Shown piece by piece: positions 62,503 through 64,000 of a DNA stretch of 64,000 bases. Location: contig NZ_CP089981.1 in the NCBI RefSeq assembly GCF_021389975.1, forward strand, positions 1 to 64,000, written 5' to 3'. Under the pieces are notes generated by a model. That model ran no database searches and was not told the origin of the DNA. It worked only from the letters and a program-made list of their open reading frames with translations. Every line of letters begins with the position of its first letter. Position 1 is the first letter of the stretch. The position numbers were made by a program, and so were the translations under genes. Source of the DNA: Fulvivirga ulvae (GTDB lineage: Bacteria > Bacteroidota > Bacteroidia > Cytophagales > Cyclobacteriaceae).

Positions 62503-62638
62503 GCTATTTCTGAATCATTTTGGATTTAAAATAAGACTAAACTCCATAAGAACAAATTCTGATCTCCAGGACAGAGACAACAGCTCTTCTGAACTAAAGG
62601 GATGATTTTATAATTTTGTGTGCACGCCTCTCAACCTG

Positions 62639-63445
62639 TTAGGTTTGGGAATCGTATTTTCCTGGATATGGGCATTCTATAAAGCCAATATTTTGCTGGG
62701 CTAAAGTTTCTTTAAATTCATTGTTAGGGCATAACACATAGTATTCGCCAGGCTGATATACTTTGTATAAATTGATCTGTCTTATTAGCTCCCCCAAAGA
62801 TTTGATCTCGGTCTTCACCTCAATGTAAATAGTGTGCTTGTGAGCTTCAAATCCAAACTTCAATCTATCTTCTTCAATACCTACGTAGTCCCTGCTATTT
62901 ATACGTTCATTCCTTTGCAGGCCATAGAGGTAAAGTTTGGGTATATTAAAAGATGCGGCGTAATCTATAAATCCGATTCCATACTTTGCAACATTATTTG
63001 TAGTAATAGGTAATTCCCATTTTTTTTCGATTTTTCTTATAAATGGGCACTCTGGAATAGAATGATTTCGTTTGAAGTCATCAATAAAGGCAAGCTTTTT
63101 TTTCGCCAACACCGTACTATAAGAACTCTCATTGTTACTATTGCCAACATGATCCTCAGAGGATGACTTGAGTGATTCACGAAGTGAAAGCGCATTCAAT
63201 GATGTATCCACTCTTCCTTCCCTTTCAATAAGATTATTCTGATAAGTAATCACCTCGTCAAGTCTCTTAAATTGATCCTCTTTTTGAATTTCAATCTCAT
63301 TTTTAGTGGGTCTAAAATAGTGATTAACAACAGTTTCTATATTGTTGTCAAGCCATAACATCAGATCATCGTGCAAAGGTTTGCGCAGATCATCATCAAG
63401 AAAGCCCAACTTTTGTTGTAGCGTTTTTGCTCTTGGAGTTGCCAT
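62639..63445 (-). CDS. Putative PD-(D/E)XK nuclease-like protein
   Basis: A 268-residue soluble protein. The N-terminal part is helical (LQQKLGFLDDDLRKPLHDDLM). The C-terminal third has KFGFEAHKHTIYIEVKTEIKSLGELIRQINLYKVYQPGEYYVLCPN. This contains the ExK core strand followed by a helix with conserved R-Q-I, as in many PD-(D/E)XK proteins. The catalytic aspartate upstream was not clearly located. It precedes the membrane protein on the same strand. It is probably defence-related, but the family is not assigned. Confidence 0.6.
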   Translation of the reverse strand: MATPRAKTLQQKLGFLDDDLRKPLHDDLMLWLDNNIETVVNHYFRPTKNEIEIQKEDQFKRLDEVITYQNNLIEREGRVDTSLNALSLRESLKSSSEDHVGNSNNESSYSTVLAKKKLAFIDDFKRNHSIPECPFIRKIEKKWELPITTNNVAKYGIGFIDYAASFNIPKLYLYGLQRNERINSRDYVGIEEDRLKFGFEAHKHTIYIEVKTEIKSLGELIRQINLYKVYQPGEYYVLCPNNEFKETLAQQNIGFIECPYPGKYDSQT

Positions 63446-63572
63446 ATTTTAAAGTTTTGCATTTATGAATTTCATTCAGTAATAGTACTGGATACTAAGT
63501 AAAAAACCGAAACACTCTCCTCCCAACTACAAATAAGAAAAATCGAACTTCCTCCGGCATCTATTTCTTTTT

Positions 63573-64000
63573 CTAAGACCCACTTAACTTATACGGCTTC
63601 ATATCTCTCAACAAATGTTCCATCTGACCGAATGCTGTTTCGGAGTAATTTTGTTTCTTGTCCGAAATAAGTTCAAGCTCATAAACATCTGGATTAACTT
63701 CAACAGAAGCACTAGCTTGTTCTGAAAACCGCCCATATGGCGCGGCAAATTGTGTTAGATGCATGGGTAGTACACTTGTAACTTTAAACAGGGTCAGCAA
63801 CTCCTCACAATAGCCTACTGACTGATCATGTGTCTTTACAGGTATCGCTATATTGTATAAATGTCCTCGATGTCTATGAACGAGAGGATTAATGTGAGTT
63901 GACGAATATTTGACGCCATCCAATGTATTTTTATTTATCCATTGGAGCAACAATTGGGGTATTATATATTCAGCCTTGAAAGGGACGTGCCTATCAGGGG
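63573..64000 (-). CDS. C-terminal part of a protein running off the right edge
   Basis: The minus-strand frame is open from the window edge to the stop near 63573, giving at least 142 residues with no true start in the window. The visible end reads YIIPQLLLQWINKNTLDGVKYSSTHI, then HLYNIAIPVKTHDQSVGYC. The pattern of a helix followed by DGVKYSS recalls RES-type NAD-binding domains (DGIxYxS), but this is weak. I do not assign a function. Confidence 0.5.
   Translation of the reverse strand, partial: PDRHVPFKAEYIIPQLLLQWINKNTLDGVKYSSTHINPLVHRHRGHLYNIAIPVKTHDQSVGYCEELLTLFKVTSVLPMHLTQFAAPYGRFSEQASASVEVNPDVYELELISDKKQNYSETAFGQMEHLLRDMKPYKLSGS

Noticed and set aside
1..64000. tRNA or rRNA genes as integration sites
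   Set aside because: No cloverleaf-like sequence or rRNA stretch was noticed, although a dedicated scan could not be run.

Overview
The window reads as a chromosomal accessory region of a Bacteroidota bacterium, most likely a Cytophagales-type member. This rests on promoters of the TAnnTTTG type, Bacteroidota lipoprotein signals, an imuA-imuB-dnaE2 mutasome, a SpvB/RHS giant toxin and PAS-rich CheB-CheR-kinase hybrids. Gene-poor AT-rich stretches alternate with GC-richer blocks (mutasome, RHS body, the 44-61 kb operon), which suggests several independent acquisitions.

Layout. 1-3933 is a badly decayed NACHT-type NTPase gene that begins beyond the left edge. 4092-6160 holds small genes, two of them with nuclease-like folds, in a defence-island style arrangement. 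6206-11629 (minus) is imuA, imuB (broken by one frameshift) and dnaE2, with two CTAA-N5-TTAG boxes bracketing a candidate promoter. 11.8-16.2 kb is a mosaic: a possible IS21-type end, a secreted transglutaminase-like protein, a SMI1/KNR4 protein, a secreted protein, a complete group II intron, an identical 64-bp copy of that intron's 3' end, and a roughly 200-bp imperfect palindrome next to the intron start. 16.2-21.8 kb holds a cupin lipoprotein, a nitroreductase with a divergent HxlR regulator, a MerR-like protein, a tiny lipoprotein, a TPR lipoprotein and an XRE regulator. 21.8-23.5 kb carries small HTH and helical genes leading into the RHS gene (23550-32894), whose tip is a WHH-type HNH nuclease toxin followed by its probable immunity gene. 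33-43 kb holds small exported proteins, two large sensory kinases reading divergently, a MarR-SRPBCC fusion under a 24-bp palindrome, and a second SRPBCC gene.

44.1-60.6 kb is the most unusual part: one long minus-strand operon of about 14 tightly packed genes. It encodes a 1555-residue protein with two tandem clamp-like modules and an N6-adenine methyltransferase, a small partner, a strawberry-notch-family helicase (split by a frameshift), a MoxR-type AAA ATPase with a degenerate VWA-like partner, several uncharacterised proteins, a DnaA domain-IV-like protein, an acidic protein and a packaging/FtsK-like ATPase. Most junctions overlap, so the genes are probably made together. The methyltransferase-helicase pair resembles a split version of phage P1 DarB. 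No integrase, conjugation, portal or capsid gene is recognisable, so the element type is open. A 1-kb noncoding stretch with operator-like palindromes and a structured segment lies upstream. The right edge carries a membrane protein, a PD-(D/E)XK-like protein and a partial gene running off the window.

Many assignments come from reading motifs by eye. Single-base frameshifts in imuB and the helicase could be real or assembly errors.
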